Shown piece by piece: positions 18,126 to 25,785 of a stretch of 64,000 bases of DNA. The notes beneath the pieces are model-generated. The model did no database searches. It was not told the origin of the DNA and saw only the letters and a list, made by a program, of their open reading frames with translations. Positions within the stretch are counted from its first letter, which is position 1, and each line of letters begins with the position of its first letter. The position numbers and the translations under genes were made by a program. Location of the stretch: the NCBI RefSeq assembly GCF_000154725.1, contig NZ_DS544873.1, positions 252,762-316,761 on the forward strand. The letters are read 5' to 3'. Source of the stretch: Kordia algicida OT-1. Its GTDB lineage: Bacteria > Bacteroidota > Bacteroidia > Flavobacteriales > Flavobacteriaceae.

Positions 18126-18452
18126 TTAGTAGCACTGTATTCCTGGAGGACAAACAGAATGTGATTGACAGAAATCTGTTGGATATCCACCAGTTCCACC
18201 GCCAGTATTTCCTCCGGTATTTCCACCAGTAGTTCCTCCACCACCAGTTGTACCACCACCGCCAGTAGTTCCACCGCCACCAGTAGTATCGCAGTCAAAA
18301 TCAGAGAAGCATGGTTCAGCAGTTCCTGTCCAAGATTGGAAATTTCCTGTGTTCCATCCGCTAGTTCCACCTGTTAGGCTTCCAGACTCTAATGATGCTA
18401 CTCTAGACTTTTTTAAAGCTAATTGTTTTAAATTTACTTTCTTTTTTTTCAT
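18126..18452 (-). CDS. Cys-rich GG-leader natural-product precursor 3 with Gly/Thr linker
   Basis: Peptide of 108 residues with the same leader as precursor 2. Its core has the conserved opening FQSWTGTAEPC and FDC and the conserved tail CQSHSVCPPGIQCY. The Cys-rich middle is replaced by about 35 residues of GGGGTT-type repeats, so only 5 Cys remain. The constant ends and the exchanged middle suggest that the ends are what is recognised or modified. The frame opens 9 codons earlier; the ATG was chosen by alignment with precursor 2. Confidence 0.8.
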   Translation of the reverse strand: MKKKKVNLKQLALKKSRVASLESGSLTGGTSGWNTGNFQSWTGTAEPCFSDFDCDTTGGGGTTGGGGTTGGGGTTGGNTGGNTGGGTGGYPTDFCQSHSVCPPGIQCY

Positions 18453-18506
18453 GATCTGTAGGTTTTGGTTAAAACTCAAAATTAGGAAAATTGTAGATCA
18501 AATTTC

Positions 18507-18521
18507 TATGGAAAATCCGTA
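18507..18521 (-). promoter_or_regulatory. Shared palindromic operator, copy 3
   Basis: The same 15-bp sequence as at 17564 and 18028, 55 bp before the precursor 3 start and 22 bp upstream of a perfect -7 box TAATTTTG (18477-18484, minus strand). Confidence 0.75.
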
Positions 18522-18542
18522 ATTAAAGTAATGTCGTAAAAG

Positions 18543-18580
18543 ATAACTGCATCATTTTCAATTGAAAATGATGCAGTTAT
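18543..18580. terminator. Perfect 38-bp palindrome, probable terminator
   Basis: Two 19-bp arms meet without a loop (ATAACTGCATCATTTTCAA and its complement). It lies just downstream of the broken precursor 4 on the minus strand. A T-run is weak, so the terminator role is inferred from its place matching the other array members. Confidence 0.6.
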
Positions 18581-18603
18581 AAAATAAATGATGAAGTGTA
18601 AAA

Positions 18604-18765
18604 CTATTGTTGATCTGTTTGACAGTCATGAGTTTTAGGACATGGCTTTCCATTTCCAAGAGATGTACAGTCGCTGTCCAATGGCGATTGCAATCCTCCT
18701 TTTACAACCTCTTTTAATGACGCAATTCTTCTTTTGTTAAGTTGTAATGAGTTCAGACTTCTTTT
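18604..18765 (-). pseudogene. Broken fourth GG-leader precursor peptide
   Basis: An open frame of 53 codons reads as a complete leader (KRSLNSLQLNKRRIASLKEV, then VKGG) and a short core with four Cys (SDC, KPC, HDC... pattern) ending in DQQ and a stop. It has no ATG: where the start is expected the sequence reads ACATAAAAAAGA, which puts a TAA in frame. A 2-bp deletion of GA from ATGAAAAAAAGA would explain this. A CTG four codons in is the only likely alternative start. It also lacks the 15-bp operator found before its neighbours, which supports decay. Confidence 0.6.
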
Positions 18766-18908
18766 TTATGTGTAAAAAATTAATAATATTAGTCTTAAAA
18801 TTACAATTAAAATGTAAGGTTCTTCTATTGGAATTCTAAGAAAATCACTTTTTTAGTAAAAGTATTTTAGAACTACAAGAGAAAACTTCAAACAATCAAT
18901 AAAAATTG

Positions 18909-18916
18909 TAAATTTG
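18909..18916 (+). promoter_or_regulatory. Promoter -7 box of prfA
   Basis: TAAATTTG fits TAnnTTTG and lies 22 bp before the prfA start codon. Confidence 0.55.
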
Positions 18917-18938
18917 CAAACCTGAAAAGAAAAGTTCC

Positions 18939-20012
18939 ATGTTAGAAAAGTTACAAATAGTAAAGCAGCGTTTTGATGAGGTAAATGATTTAATCATTCA
19001 ACCAGATATTATTGCTGACCAAAAAAGATACGTACAGCTTAATAAAGAATATAAGGATTTAAAGATACTTGTAGAAAAACGTGATGTTTACAAAGAGCTT
19101 TTAGACAACATTTCTGAAGCTGAAGAAATTATTGCAGATGGAAGCGATGCCGAAATGGTAGAAATGGCAAAAATACAAATGGACGAAGCCAAAGCTGCCT
19201 TGCCTGCTTTGGAGGAAGAAATTAAAGTATTATTGATTCCAAAAGATCCAGAAGATAGTAAAAATGTAGTTGTGGAAGTCCGTGCAGGAACTGGTGGAGA
19301 TGAAGCTAGTATTTTTGCAGGCGATTTGCACCGTATGTACACAAAATACTGTGAAGGTCGTGGTTGGAATGTAAGTGTTGTAGATTACAGTGAAGGAACT
19401 TCGGGTGGATTTAAGGAAATTATCTTTGAAGTTTCTGGAGAAGATGTTTACGGAACCATGAAGTTTGAAGCAGGTGTGCATCGTGTACAACGTGTGCCAC
19501 AAACAGAAACGCAAGGTCGTGTGCATACAAGTGCGGCAACCGTAATGGTATTGCCAGAAGCCGAAGAATTTGATGTAGAATTAGACATGAACGATGTGCG
19601 AATTGAACGTACAACGTCTACTGGACCAGGAGGACAATCGGTAAATACAACCTATTCTGCCATTCGTTTGCATCACGGACCTTCAGGATTGGTAGTAAGT
19701 TGCCAAGATCAGAAATCATCACATAAAAACTTAGAAAAAGCCTTAAAAGTATTGCGTTCTCGATTATATGAAAAAGAACTTGAAAAGAAACTCGCTGCAG
19801 ATTCAGCGCGTCGTAAAAGTATGGTTTCTTCTGGTGACAGAAGTGCTAAAATTAGAACCTATAATTATCCACAAGGACGTGTTACAGATCACAGAATTGG
19901 ATTGACATTATACGATTTATCAAACATTATGAATGGTGATATTCAAAAAATTATTGATGAATTGATGTTGGTAGAAAATACGGAGAAATTAAAGGAATCT
20001 AGTGAACTGTAA
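18939..20012 (+). CDS. prfA: Peptide chain release factor 1
   Basis: RF1 of 357 residues, which recognises UAA and UAG in the ribosomal A site and triggers peptide release. The codon-reading loop [12 protein letters not shown] (PxT type, not the SPF of RF2) lies near 186, and the catalytic GGQ near 230 within TGPGGQSVN. Length and domain order are standard. It heads a run with pyrF and a BtuF-like gene; the leader before pyrF carries a tandem repeat. Confidence 0.97.
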   Translation: MLEKLQIVKQRFDEVNDLIIQPDIIADQKRYVQLNKEYKDLKILVEKRDVYKELLDNISEAEEIIADGSDAEMVEMAKIQMDEAKAALPALEEEIKVLLIPKDPEDSKNVVVEVRAGTGGDEASIFAGDLHRMYTKYCEGRGWNVSVVDYSEGTSGGFKEIIFEVSGEDVYGTMKFEAGVHRVQRVPQTETQGRVHTSAATVMVLPEAEEFDVELDMNDVRIERTTSTGPGGQSVNTTYSAIRLHHGPSGLVVSCQDQKSSHKNLEKALKVLRSRLYEKELEKKLAADSARRKSMVSSGDRSAKIRTYNYPQGRVTDHRIGLTLYDLSNIMNGDIQKIIDELMLVENTEKLKESSEL

Positions 20013-20083
20013 TCTAGTTGTCAGTTATTTGTTGTTTGTTGTTCGTTTTCATGTAAAGATGTTTTTCTTATTAAATTAACATT

Positions 20084-20132
20084 CAGCAACCAGCAACCAG
20101 CAACCAGCAACCAGCAACCAGCAACCAGCAAC
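20084..20132 (+). repeat. Seven tandem copies of CAGCAAC
   Basis: Seven perfect 7-bp repeats in a row between prfA and pyrF, ending 13 bp before the pyrF start codon, so they would be in the leader or intercistronic RNA. A perfect heptamer array is prone to copy-number change by slippage. No coding frame runs through it. Confidence 0.85.
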
Positions 20133-20145
20133 TAAACTAAACAAA

Positions 20146-20961
20146 ATGACCACAACACAACTGATTGCAGAAATTCATAAAAAGAAATCATTTCTTTGTA
20201 TTGGATTGGATGTCGATTTGCAAAAGATTCCGAAATATTTGTTAGAAACAGAAGATCCAATTTTTGAATTTAACAAAGCAATTATTGATGCTACACATCA
20301 TTTAGCCGTTGCTTACAAACCAAATACTGCTTTTTACGAAGCTTATGGTATCAAAGGTTGGCAAGCTTTAGAAAAGACAATTCAATATTTAAATACCAAT
20401 CATCCTGAAATTTTCACGATAGCTGATGCCAAACGTGGTGATATTGGAAATACGTCGAGTATGTATGCGAAAGCTTTTTTTGAAGATTTAGCCTTCGACT
20501 CCGTAACCGTAGCGCCCTACATGGGAAAAGATTCTGTTGAACCTTTTTTAGCTTTCAAAGGAAAACATACCATTTTATTAGCGTTGACATCAAATAAAGG
20601 CGCATTTGACTTTCAGACAAAAATAATTGACAACAAAGAAGTCTACAAACATGTGCTGGAAACTTCTAAAAGTTGGGAAAACAGCGAAAACTTAATGTAT
20701 GTCGTTGGTGCGACGAAAGCTTCATTTTTAGGCGAAATCCGAAAAATTATTCCAGAGCATTTTCTATTGGTTCCTGGAGTCGGTGCTCAAGGCGGAAACC
20801 TACAAGAAGTTTGTAAGTACGGAATGACAGAAAATGTTGGTTTGTTAATCAATTCTTCTCGCGGAATAATCTACGCGTCAAACGAAGCAGATTTTGCTTC
20901 CGCCGCAGCGAAAAAAGCAGAAGAATTACAATTACAAATGGCAGCAATTTTGACGAAGTAA
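20146..20961 (+). CDS. pyrF: Orotidine-5'-phosphate decarboxylase
   Basis: Last enzyme of UMP synthesis, 271 residues, of the longer OMP decarboxylase type 2 group. It shows the substrate-binding CIGLDVDL near residue 18, the catalytic [12 protein letters not shown] near 92-103 (Asp-x-Lys-x-x-Asp core), the PYMGKDS region, and the phosphate-binding [10 protein letters not shown] and NSSRGIIYA near the end. It follows prfA by 133 bp, with the repeat between them, and is followed 13 bp later by the BtuF-like gene. Confidence 0.96.
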   Translation: MTTTQLIAEIHKKKSFLCIGLDVDLQKIPKYLLETEDPIFEFNKAIIDATHHLAVAYKPNTAFYEAYGIKGWQALEKTIQYLNTNHPEIFTIADAKRGDIGNTSSMYAKAFFEDLAFDSVTVAPYMGKDSVEPFLAFKGKHTILLALTSNKGAFDFQTKIIDNKEVYKHVLETSKSWENSENLMYVVGATKASFLGEIRKIIPEHFLLVPGVGAQGGNLQEVCKYGMTENVGLLINSSRGIIYASNEADFASAAAKKAEELQLQMAAILTK

Positions 20962-20974
20962 CGCTTTTTATCTC

Positions 20975-21766
20975 ATGGAATTTACAGATCAAATGCTGCG
21001 AACTTTTACGTTAAAAAAAACGCCAAAACGCATCGTTTCGTTAGTACCTTCGCAAACCGAATTGTTGTACGATTTAGGTTTGGAAGATCGCATAGTGGGA
21101 ATCACAAAATTCTGTATACACCCGTATCATTTAAAAAGTACCAAAACCATTGTTGGTGGAACAAAAAATATCAAGCTCGATAAAATAAAAGAACTCCAAC
21201 CTGACCTTATTCTCTGTAATAAGGAAGAAAACACAAAGGAAATTGTAGAGACGTTAGAAAAATTTTTCCCCGTACATGTTTCTGATGTGAAGACGATTGA
21301 CGAATCTATGGAAATGATTACGCAGTATGGCAACATGTTGCGGTGTAATACCGAAGCAGCAAAAATCAACCAAAAAATTGCATTTCACTTAAAAGATTTT
21401 CAAGAGTTTGTAAAAGATATTCCTGTACAAAAAGTAGCATATTTTATTTGGCGAAAACCTTGGATGGTTGCCGGACAAGATACGTTTGTCAATTATTTAT
21501 TGAAGTTGTGTAAGTTTGAAAATATCTACGAAGCACACGGAAGATATCCAGAGGTAAACATTGAAAAAATTCGCTCAGAAGGCGATCCTGATATGGTGAT
21601 GTTGTCTTCAGAACCATATCCGTTTAAAGAAGAACATGCGTTTGAATTGGGACGTTTTACACATCATGCAAAAACGATCTTTGTAGATGGAGAATATTTT
21701 AGTTGGTATGGTTCGCGACTTGTCAAGGCATTTTCATATTTCAAAAAATTACATCAAAGTCTTTAA
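20975..21766 (+). CDS. BtuF-like helical-backbone metal/cobalamin-binding protein
   Basis: Protein of 263 residues with the fold of ABC-transporter substrate-binding proteins for cobalamin or iron chelates (PKRIVSLVPSQTELLYDLGL near 18-38, then DKIKELQPDLIL near 70). It has no signal peptide or lipobox, unlike transporter subunits, so it may be cytoplasmic or have changed function. Cobalamin binding would suit the B12-dependent mutases in this window, but that link is inference. A terminator follows at once. Confidence 0.8.
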   Translation: MEFTDQMLRTFTLKKTPKRIVSLVPSQTELLYDLGLEDRIVGITKFCIHPYHLKSTKTIVGGTKNIKLDKIKELQPDLILCNKEENTKEIVETLEKFFPVHVSDVKTIDESMEMITQYGNMLRCNTEAAKINQKIAFHLKDFQEFVKDIPVQKVAYFIWRKPWMVAGQDTFVNYLLKLCKFENIYEAHGRYPEVNIEKIRSEGDPDMVMLSSEPYPFKEEHAFELGRFTHHAKTIFVDGEYFSWYGSRLVKAFSYFKKLHQSL

Positions 21767-21772
21767 ATAGAA

Positions 21773-21799
21773 AAAATCGGGTAATGAGAACCCGATTTT
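21773..21799 (+). terminator. Rho-independent terminator of the pyrF unit
   Basis: Stem AAAATCGGGT / ACCCGATTTT with a 7-nt loop, followed by ATTTCTTT. It begins 6 bp after the stop codon. Confidence 0.85.
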
Positions 21800-22052
21800 A
21801 TTTCTTTAACTAACCCAAAATGTTGTATTAGATTCTTACAACACTGCAAATATATGTCGAAAATCTAGTTTGGTATGTTAAGAGAATATTAGAAATTGAT
21901 TAAATAATGTTAAGAATTGTAAAAACTTAGCATTACAATTTAGCTTAAAAAATAATTTTGACACAATGATTAAGTTGTTGTTTAACAAATGCTTAACGGT
22001 TTCTGTGCTGAATTTAAACTATCTTCATTATCATTAACTAATTCCCTTTATA

Positions 22053-22556
22053 ATGAAAAAATTACTACTTGGTTTCGTACTATTATTTTCGATAACGATC
22101 GTTGCACAACAAAATAACTGTGTATGTTGTACAGAAAATCATCAAGCTTTTGACTTTTGGATTGGAACTTGGAATGTGACAAATACCGACGGAACACCAG
22201 CAGGAAAAAACGTCATTACAAAGATTGAAGGCGAATGTGTTTTACGTGAAAATTGGACAAGTGCCAAAGCAAATTATACAGGAACAAGCTACAATTTCTA
22301 CAATTTGCAAAAAAAGCAATGGGAACAAATTTGGGTTGATAATCAAGGTGGAAATTTACACTTAAAAGGAAATAGAGTAGGAAACCAGATGATTTTAATG
22401 AGTGATGAAGTACGTTCTCCCAGCGGAAAAAAATATGTAAACAAAGTTACGTGGACATTGAATGAAGATGGTTCTGTACGACAACATTGGGAAACATCAA
22501 GCGATCAAAAAACATGGAAAACGGTGTTTGATGGTTTGTATGTGAAGGAAAAATAG
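22053..22556 (+). CDS. Secreted DUF1579-like protein
   Basis: Protein of 167 residues with a signal peptide (about 1-19, ending TIVAQ) followed by a short Cys cluster (CVCC, about 23-26) and a beta-barrel domain opening FDFWIGTWNVTN (about 33-44), as in DUF1579/lipocalin-like proteins. The WIGTW motif and the NFYN...WEQIWVDNQGG strand pair are the best markers. The function is unknown. It precedes an orphan GG-leader precursor by 106 bp; whether they belong together is unclear. Confidence 0.7.
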   Translation: MKKLLLGFVLLFSITIVAQQNNCVCCTENHQAFDFWIGTWNVTNTDGTPAGKNVITKIEGECVLRENWTSAKANYTGTSYNFYNLQKKQWEQIWVDNQGGNLHLKGNRVGNQMILMSDEVRSPSGKKYVNKVTWTLNEDGSVRQHWETSSDQKTWKTVFDGLYVKEK

Positions 22557-22662
22557 GTTTCCAAACTATCCGATAATTCACGGAATCGTCAGATAATTCA
22601 TTTTTATTAGTTTGCTTCTTGAGGTACATTCGTTTCATTATTAATTCTAAAATATATTAAAA

Positions 22663-22884
22663 ATGAAAAAAAAGAATCTTAAGTCGTTATCACTAAATAA
22701 AAAAGCAATTTCTTCGCTCAATGGAAATAGAAGCAAAGGTGGCGCCATAGATATTTCAGAAGTAATTGGTTGTATTACTGGAGGATGTGATCCCGTAGAA
22801 ATTACAGATGAATGCAGAGCGACTCCTTCATGTACAAGTGATAGTCCGATGACATGTTTTAATACCTGCATTTTATGTTGGTAA
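22663..22884 (+). CDS. Orphan GG-leader natural-product precursor 5
   Basis: Peptide of 73 residues with a leader MKKKNLKSLSLNKKAISSL (1-19), then a KGG site near 26-28, which fits the Bacteroidota class I lanthipeptide precursor pattern well. The core of about 45 residues has 7 Cys and many Ser/Thr (CRATPSCTSDSPMTCFNTC, ending LCW). The core is unrelated to the array at 17-18 kb and the 15-bp operator is absent. Two copies of GATAATTCA lie within the 105 bp upstream. No modifying enzyme is near. Confidence 0.8.
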   Translation: MKKKNLKSLSLNKKAISSLNGNRSKGGAIDISEVIGCITGGCDPVEITDECRATPSCTSDSPMTCFNTCILCW

Positions 22885-22896
22885 AAAAAGTGAACG

Positions 22897-22939
22897 AACT
22901 CATTCTTAGAAGGCTTTCAAAGCTTGTTGAGAATGAGTT
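22897..22939 (+). terminator. Hairpin after precursor 5
   Basis: Stem AACTCATTCT / AGAATGAGTT with an inner AAGGCTTTCAAAGCTT segment that can pair further; the T-run is weak. Confidence 0.6.
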
Positions 22940-22997
22940 TGTTATTAAAAGAAAATTACGTGATATTTCGACTTCAATTTCAGTTTCAACTTCAAAA

Positions 22998-24077
22998 CTA
23001 CACTTCACCTAATTGAACCGCTTTTTGCATCGCTTCATATCGTTTTTTCCAAGCAGCTCGGTCTTTATTTAAATGATCGTCAATATGTACAGGATCGGTT
23101 GTGTTAAAATTTCCGCCCCAACGTAATTTTGGATCATCAATAATAAGCTTTAAAAAGTATTTTACAGGTTCAGGTACGTTTGGATATTTCGCTAAAACTT
23201 TAGAGTTTGCCCAGCCGCCATTTCCATAGCGTACATTCATATCGATTCCGTGTCCCGCCAAATGATTGGAAAATGTAGCAGGTTTTACAATGGCGCCACG
23301 CACATTTGTAGTGGTTCTAAAAGAACTTGTAACATGTACAAAAACGTTGGCTTGCTTGGCATAACCGTTAATTTTTTCAAGCGCAGGGACAAATTCTTCA
23401 TCAGCTCTGCACGGTTTTCCAGAAAAATTAGAAGCTTCAAACAATACCAAAGGCGATTTTCTGCTTGGTAAATTTTGTTCAGCTAAATCTGTCCATTTAC
23501 TTCCATAATATCGGTTGATATCATTCAGAAAAAGATCAATTAACGGACGAGAAAGTAAATCGCCATCCGAATTAATATTATGGTCACTTGCATACTTTAC
23601 CACTGCATTTCGTGTACTGTTTCCATAAAAGCCATCTGCACCATATTTGGCAAAATTTAGTTGTTCGCCATAACCTTCGGTGTTTAGGAACACTTGAATG
23701 GCAGTAATGCTCATCTTCGTTCCTTTTGAAATATATTTTTTTGTTCGAAGATCGGAAGTATGAATTTGCCATAAAACATACATTTCTGGTAAAAAATCGT
23801 GACGTTGAAGAATCAATTTTGCCAAATCGTCAGTAATTACTTTTCCATCACTCGAATGATTGTTTCTTTGGGCAAACGCAGCAACAGCAACGGCTGTAGC
23901 TTTTCCGTAATCGCCATCAGCTTGGTAATTATCCCATTTTAGTTCTTTTCTAAAACCTAGTTCAAATAATGTTCGTTGCAAATCGGTGACCAACTCTTTG
24001 TCGGAAGATCCTTGAAATAAAGAGTTGCTGATAGTTCCTTTTTTTAATGCCGCTTCAAGTAAATTTGAACATTCCAT
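22998..24077 (-). CDS. Peptidoglycan-binding and M15-like peptidase protein
   Basis: Protein of 359 residues. Two peptidoglycan-binding-like repeats occupy the N-terminal half (about 28-85, DLQRTLFELGF...DGDYGKATAVAVAAFQ type, and about 115-170, ADGFYGNSTRNAV). The C-terminal third has the metal-site motifs of M15 D-Ala-D-Ala peptidases: SNHLAGHGIDMNV (about 265-277) and DPVHIDDH (about 323-330), preceded by SSFRTT. No signal peptide is visible, so it could be released by lysis or another route, as is seen for some endolysin-like proteins. Confidence 0.8.
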   Translation of the reverse strand: MECSNLLEAALKKGTISNSLFQGSSDKELVTDLQRTLFELGFRKELKWDNYQADGDYGKATAVAVAAFAQRNNHSSDGKVITDDLAKLILQRHDFLPEMYVLWQIHTSDLRTKKYISKGTKMSITAIQVFLNTEGYGEQLNFAKYGADGFYGNSTRNAVVKYASDHNINSDGDLLSRPLIDLFLNDINRYYGSKWTDLAEQNLPSRKSPLVLFEASNFSGKPCRADEEFVPALEKINGYAKQANVFVHVTSSFRTTTNVRGAIVKPATFSNHLAGHGIDMNVRYGNGGWANSKVLAKYPNVPEPVKYFLKLIIDDPKLRWGGNFNTTDPVHIDDHLNKDRAAWKKRYEAMQKAVQLGEV

Positions 24078-24168
24078 GGTGATAAGTTTTTATGTTCTAG
24101 CAAATTAAGGAAAAAAGAACACAATGAAAAAGGGTGAAAACACTTAGTTTTAAAACCAACCTAAAATG

Positions 24169-24498
24169 TTACGATACGTTTGCTTTTTGTTGATTCTTCT
24201 TTAATTTCCAAAATGAATGCGCATAGAAAATAACAACCATTACAAAAAAAGGAATTGCAGATTGTGTAGTTTCTTTTTGAAATTCAGTGACATTCATTAA
24301 ATAGGCAATAACGGGAATCGTGACTAATAAAGGTGAAACTAATAACAGCCAAAGTTTGTAACCTTGTACGGTTCGCAATCCTAAAAATACGTGAGTTCGA
24401 TGTAAGAATTTTAGTTTAAAACTTTTCTTTTCCGCAGTATAGCAGGAGTTTTTCGTTAAAAAATTTCGAAGCCTTGGAGAAAATTTAGAAAAATTCAT
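24169..24498 (-). CDS. Small unknown membrane protein
   Basis: Protein of 109 residues, not recognised. It has a basic N-terminal half and two predicted membrane segments (about 49-67, LWLLLVSPLLVTIPVIAYL, and about 82-98, IPFFVMVVIFYAHSFW). It follows a decayed membrane gene on the same strand. Confidence 0.55.
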   Translation of the reverse strand: MNFSKFSPRLRNFLTKNSCYTAEKKSFKLKFLHRTHVFLGLRTVQGYKLWLLLVSPLLVTIPVIAYLMNVTEFQKETTQSAIPFFVMVVIFYAHSFWKLKKNQQKANVS

Positions 24499-24566
24499 GC
24501 GGTTTTAGTTTTTCCATAAAAGAAAAACTAAAAATACCTCTGGAAAAGTTCCCTTTCTTTTGTTTC

Positions 24567-24590
24567 TTTTCTTTGGGTAAGCAAAGAAAA
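24567..24590. repeat. Short hairpin TTTTCTTTG...CAAAGAAAA
   Basis: A 9-bp perfect stem with a 6-nt loop in the gene-free part of 24499-24642. I have seen this hairpin type often between flavobacterial genes; the function is unknown. Confidence 0.4.
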
Positions 24591-24642
24591 CGAAAATAAA
24601 ACACTGAAAATTAATTATATAGTAGAGTTGTTTCTAAAATTA

Positions 24643-24891
24643 CTATAAATATAAATTGAATGATTTATATCGAACTGACGTTAAAAATAAAAATAGTAAT
24701 TGTCCAATCATGATAGAAAAGATAGGCAGAAAACCTAATAAATCACCTTTTAATAACATTGTTGGCAATTTGGTAATCAGGAAAATTTCAAATAGTACTT
24801 AAGGTCCGCCAACATGTCTTCCATAAACCATTTAAAAAAATGATGAAACAATTAGCGCAAGAAAGATGATTGGATGTATTTTTAACTTCAC
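24643..24891 (-). pseudogene. Decayed small membrane-protein gene
   Basis: Reading from a GTG at 24891, 10 bp after the stop of the DUF2007 gene, the first frame gives VKLKIHPIIFLALIVSSFF and then stops at a run of seven T. A later frame gives FLITKLPTMLLKGDLLGF and continues through a hydrophobic segment (PIFSIMIGQLLFLFLTSV) to a stop at 24643. The two hydrophobic parts read like one protein of about 80 residues broken by at least two frameshifts. The family is not recognised. Confidence 0.45.
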
Positions 24892-24900
24892 AGAAGTTTT

Positions 24901-25104
24901 TTATTTCAACTTAGAGAGCAGTTGTGCCGCTTTTTCAACATCTTCTTCTGCTACATGTAATTCTATACTTCCGCCAAGCATTCCCGCATAAGCACGATCC
25001 ATTTTGTTGATTTCGAAATAGTTAATTCTTGCTTCATCTAAAATGTGTTTAGCGTCCATTGCCTGAATTTGTTCTGTGGTGGTGTATATTTTTACTTTAC
25101 TCAT
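24901..25104 (-). CDS. DUF2007 domain protein (putative signal transducer)
   Basis: Short cytoplasmic protein of 67 residues that fits DUF2007 in full: KIYTTTEQIQAMDAKHILDE (4-23), then GGSIELHVAEEDVEKAAQLL (44-63). It looks like a small ferredoxin-like alpha/beta domain of unknown role. The downstream membrane gene, with only 9 bp between, is decayed. Confidence 0.82.
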   Translation of the reverse strand: MSKVKIYTTTEQIQAMDAKHILDEARINYFEINKMDRAYAGMLGGSIELHVAEEDVEKAAQLLSKLK

Positions 25105-25220
25105 AGTTTTTTGTTAAATGTTCTTTCTTAAAGATACAAAAATCAGAAGGATTTCACAGGTTTTACGCGGTTGTTTTTTGAAGGAATTCAATTAAAACAG
25201 CTAGTTTCTAAAATAGCGAA

Positions 25221-25716
25221 TTACGTATGCTGATAACAATAGCCACCACCTTTTACTTTTCGCCTGCAACGTTTCCCAGATTGTGTTTTTGCGCCACAAG
25301 TTGGCGTTGCTGATTTCTTAGAATTTTTATATTTATTTTTTGATGAGATGGTACGATCGCTATTTTGTTTGGTATGTTGATAACAATAGCCGTTTGCCAA
25401 TCGCGTTTGATGTTTACAGCGCTTTCCTTTTTGAGTAATTCCTTTGCATTGAACGCTTTTGGAAGTGCCAACCGATTTATCTTTGGAAGTTAATTGTTTT
25501 TGTAATTGATTTTTTGGTGGTTGGTTTGCAAATCTTGCAAGGAGTTAATTTTGAAGTATTAATTGCGTCCAATCCAACCAACTTACTCGAAACATTTTCC
25601 ACCATTCGGCACGAACTCAAATGATAACGCGCTCCCGAAGGTGTTTTGTAGACATCTTGCGCAATCACATATAGCGTTTGTATAAGCAGAAAAAATAACA
25701 AGAAACGTTTTTTCAT
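25221..25716 (-). pseudogene. Frameshifted secreted protein with CxGxTxxGxRC repeats
   Basis: The first 79 codons (25716-25477) encode a signal peptide (about 1-19) and a domain with SGARYHLSSC...TPCKIC. A different frame then continues as KDKSVGTSKSVQCKGITQ and gives two repeats of the kind CKGIT-KGKRCKH...GYCYQH (the second CGAKTQSGKRCRRK...GYCYQHT) to a stop at 25221. The change of frame falls in CCAACCACC next to A6 (25510-25524); a 1- or 4-bp insertion restores it. This is one gene of about 165 codons broken once, either a true mutation, a sequencing error or, less likely, programmed frameshifting. Confidence 0.72.
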
Positions 25717-25785
25717 AATTTATAAAATTACACCAAAACAAGTATATACAACTACGGTTTACCGTAAAATAAAAATATTCAAATA

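Noticed and set aside
18056..18370. Second minus-strand frame over precursor 3
   Set aside because: Same repeat read in another frame; no leader and hydrophobic Val/Leu runs come from the shifted Gly codons.
18165..18377. Ser/Thr-rich open frame on + opposite precursor 3
   Set aside because: It is the complement of the Gly/Thr repeat codons (GGT/ACC) and has no start context, signal or family; an artefact of the repeat.
20084..20132. CAGCAAC repeats as a CRISPR array
   Set aside because: The units are 7 bp, directly adjacent and without spacers, and no cas gene is near.
25253..25471. Separate 72-codon gene at 25253-25471
   Set aside because: Another frame of the same DNA gives the real Cys-repeat half of the frameshifted gene, which has clear motifs.
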